From assembly GCA_944324195.1 (NCBI GenBank), contig CALUVJ010000005.1:1-42055 (forward strand): 42,055 bases of DNA, read 5' to 3'. A program made the position numbers and the translations under genes. Of this stretch, positions 40,734-42,055 are shown piece by piece. The notes below the pieces were generated by a model. It did no database searches and had not been told where the DNA came from. It worked only from the letters and a program-made list of their open reading frames with translations. This stretch comes from Candidatus Gastranaerophilales bacterium. Its GTDB lineage: Bacteria; Cyanobacteriota; Vampirovibrionia; Gastranaerophilales; Gastranaerophilaceae. Position 1 is the stretch's first letter, and each line of letters opens with the position of its first letter.

Positions 40734-41816
40734 ATGGATTTTACAACACTAACTATCAAAGTCTTAAAAATACTTTCTATTGCAGGAAGTTACGGAATAG
40801 GTATTATATTACTTACGGTAATCGTAAGAGCATTAATGTGGCCTTTAGGTCTTTCACAACAGCGTTCTATGCGTACAATGCAAATGCTCCAGCCAAAAAT
40901 GAAGGCTATTCAGGAACGCTATAAAAGTAATCCTCAGATGATGCAGCAAAAAATGATGGAATTTTACAAAGAACACAAATTCAATCCTATGGCAGGCTGC
41001 TTTCCGCTCTTAATTCAAATGCCGATATTTATATTACTATATTCAACATTAATGAGTCCTCAATTTATTCAAATGGCCGGTGACTCACAATTTTTATTTA
41101 TAAAAAGACTTGATGCAACACTAAAAACTTCTGCAGGAGTTTCTCAAGACGGTACTTTTGGTGTATCAAAATATGATACTTTTATGACAGGCAAAACAGC
41201 AAAAGTATATTTGCAAGGCGTTGATGAGCCATTAACTAACGTTAAGATTGAAAAACCTAATAAAGCAGTTGAAGTTCAGGGAGAACTGGTTCCGGGAGAA
41301 CCTGCCGATTTTAAAATCAGTCTTGATAATTTAAACCTCAAATTCAGCCAGCTTGACCAAATTGAAAAGGCTGAAATTGATGTAACTGATATACAAACAA
41401 AAGAATCGGAAAAAATGACATTTGTCAGAAAAGACGGAATTTTAATCAGTACAATTCCTACAAAAGAAGTTAAACCGGCATTCCATTATGATGTATTATT
41501 GTTAATAGCCTTATTTGCCGTAACAATGGTATTCTCTCAAAGAGCAATGATGGCTATGAACAAAAACGTACCGCAGGATCCGGCCCAACAACAAATGCAA
41601 AAGTCCATGAACACATTTATGCCGATTATGCTTACATTCACTTTTGTTATAATACCAATACCTGCCGGTGTTTTACTTTATTTAATCTCCAGCAATGTAT
41701 TCCAGGTTATCCAAACCGTTATTATAAATAAACAACTGGAAGCGGAAGATGCAAAAAAAGAAGCCAAAGTTGACGATTCCGACTTAGCTAATGCAAAACA
41801 AATCAAAGAGAAATAG
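40734..41816 (+). CDS. yidC: YidC/Oxa1/Alb3 membrane insertase
   Basis: The 360-aa protein lacks the large periplasmic domain of proteobacterial YidC. It begins directly with TM1 (about 15-38), including the groove Arg32 in TVIVRALMWPL. A cytoplasmic helical hairpin (QQRSMRTMQMLQPKMKAIQE; NPMAGCFPLLIQMPIFILLY) follows, and TMs lie near 95-112, 250-268 and 292-320. A beta-rich insert of about 125 residues lies between TM2 and TM3. It inserts membrane proteins alone or with Sec. AGGGAAGAG precedes the ATG. The charged tail ends KQIKEK. Confidence 0.93.
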   Translation: MDFTTLTIKVLKILSIAGSYGIGIILLTVIVRALMWPLGLSQQRSMRTMQMLQPKMKAIQERYKSNPQMMQQKMMEFYKEHKFNPMAGCFPLLIQMPIFILLYSTLMSPQFIQMAGDSQFLFIKRLDATLKTSAGVSQDGTFGVSKYDTFMTGKTAKVYLQGVDEPLTNVKIEKPNKAVEVQGELVPGEPADFKISLDNLNLKFSQLDQIEKAEIDVTDIQTKESEKMTFVRKDGILISTIPTKEVKPAFHYDVLLLIALFAVTMVFSQRAMMAMNKNVPQDPAQQQMQKSMNTFMPIMLTFTFVIIPIPAGVLLYLISSNVFQVIQTVIINKQLEAEDAKKEAKVDDSDLANAKQIKEK

Positions 41817-41830
41817 TAAGAATCGCAATA

Positions 41831-41867
41831 AAAAATAAGGTGTATCAAATGATACACCTTATTTTTT
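41831..41867. terminator. Bidirectional terminator between yidC and pflB
   Basis: AAAAATAAGGTGTATCA, loop AA, TGATACACCTTATTTTT. It serves both convergent genes. Confidence 0.92.
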
Positions 41868-41884
41868 ATCTTGTATTTATTTTA

Positions 41885-42055
41885 TTAGCAGCCGCAGCTG
41901 TTGTTACCAAGAGAAGCGTGGAATGTTCTTGAAATAACATCATCCTGCTGTTCTTTTGTTAACTTAATAAAGTTTACTGCGTATCCTGAAACTCTAACTG
42001 TAAGTTGAGGATATTTTTCAGGATGAGCCTGAGCGTCTAATAATGTTTCTCTGTT
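41885..42055 (-). CDS. pflB: Pyruvate formate-lyase, C-terminal end (partial)
   Basis: Only the last 56 residues lie in the window; the gene continues beyond 42055. [20 protein letters not shown] contains the glycyl-radical site (Gly in SGYA), followed by [10 protein letters not shown]. This is the sequence of PFL, which splits pyruvate to acetyl-CoA and formate under anaerobic conditions after activation by PflA. A short extra tail ([10 protein letters not shown]) follows the usual end. Confidence 0.95.
   Translation of the reverse strand, partial: NRETLLDAQAHPEKYPQLTVRVSGYAVNFIKLTKEQQDDVISRTFHASLGNNSCGC

Noticed and set aside
1..42055. CRISPR array, tRNA or rRNA genes
   Set aside because: No regular spacer-repeat pattern and no cloverleaf or rRNA core sequence was seen. 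All repeats here are intergenic hairpins or duplications.

Overview
The window looks like a chromosomal segment of an AT-rich, flagellated, fermentative bacterium. I think an early-branching non-photosynthetic cyanobacterial relative (Vampirovibrionia/Gastranaerophilales type) is most likely. The reasons are the mix of rpsB-tsf, a fliL-fliM-fliN cluster, yidC, the glycyl-radical end of pyruvate formate-lyase, a PBS-lyase-like HEAT-repeat protein and a PAS/GAF histidine kinase. Lineage is inference; no rRNA or tRNA gene is visible.

Layout. 1-7.1 kb is host: interspersed hairpin repeats, a small acidic protein, a GH13-like glycosidase, a Cys-His-Asp (papain/transglutaminase-like) protein, a structured leader, rpsB, tsf, and an unknown helical protein. 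7.2-11.1 kb is an accessory zone: duplicated small membrane-protein genes, tiny tag-bearing ORFs and a GHSLGG lipase, with direct repeats. 11.2-32.3 kb is a minus-strand phage structural module of short-tailed (podovirus-like) type. Read in the direction of transcription it holds a zinc-finger protein, a possible small terminase, a GNAT-like protein, portal, papain-fold protein, scaffold, coat, decoration-like protein, virion lysozyme, adaptor, beta-propeller tail protein, membrane/coiled-coil protein, tail-fibre proteins, a DUF1353-like protein and large terminase. No integrase, repressor or replication gene is visible. Plus-strand genes interrupt this module at 18.0, 22-27 and 30.5 kb. 32.4-33.9 kb holds a second, frameshifted lipase and a membrane gene between 132-bp direct repeats. 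34-42 kb is host again: an MDR dehydrogenase, HEAT protein, histidine kinase, fliL-fliM-fliN, yidC and the end of pflB.

How it may work together. The interrupting genes form a coherent set. Effector-like minus-strand genes (two lipases, a papain-fold protein, toxin C-terminal scraps) are paired with or next to small multi-TM proteins. Nearly all the small membrane-protein genes lack a ribosome binding site: a sigma70-type promoter sits so that its -10 box ends 5-7 nt before the ATG, predicting leaderless mRNAs. Several are paralogues sharing an FLLNNKYYN-type motif. This resembles a toxin-immunity (polymorphic toxin) archive carried in a phage. Most striking, the scaffold protein ends in KKRLDEMTPKEVNELLQKLI. 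A clearly related tail (KKRIDEMTSQELNDFLERIL) lies in frame just past the stop codon of the first lipase, and a third version ends a 48-residue ORF. Since scaffold C-termini bind coat protein in P22-like phages, the tail may be a natural signal for loading effector proteins into capsids. That is a hypothesis; the sequence similarity is directly visible.
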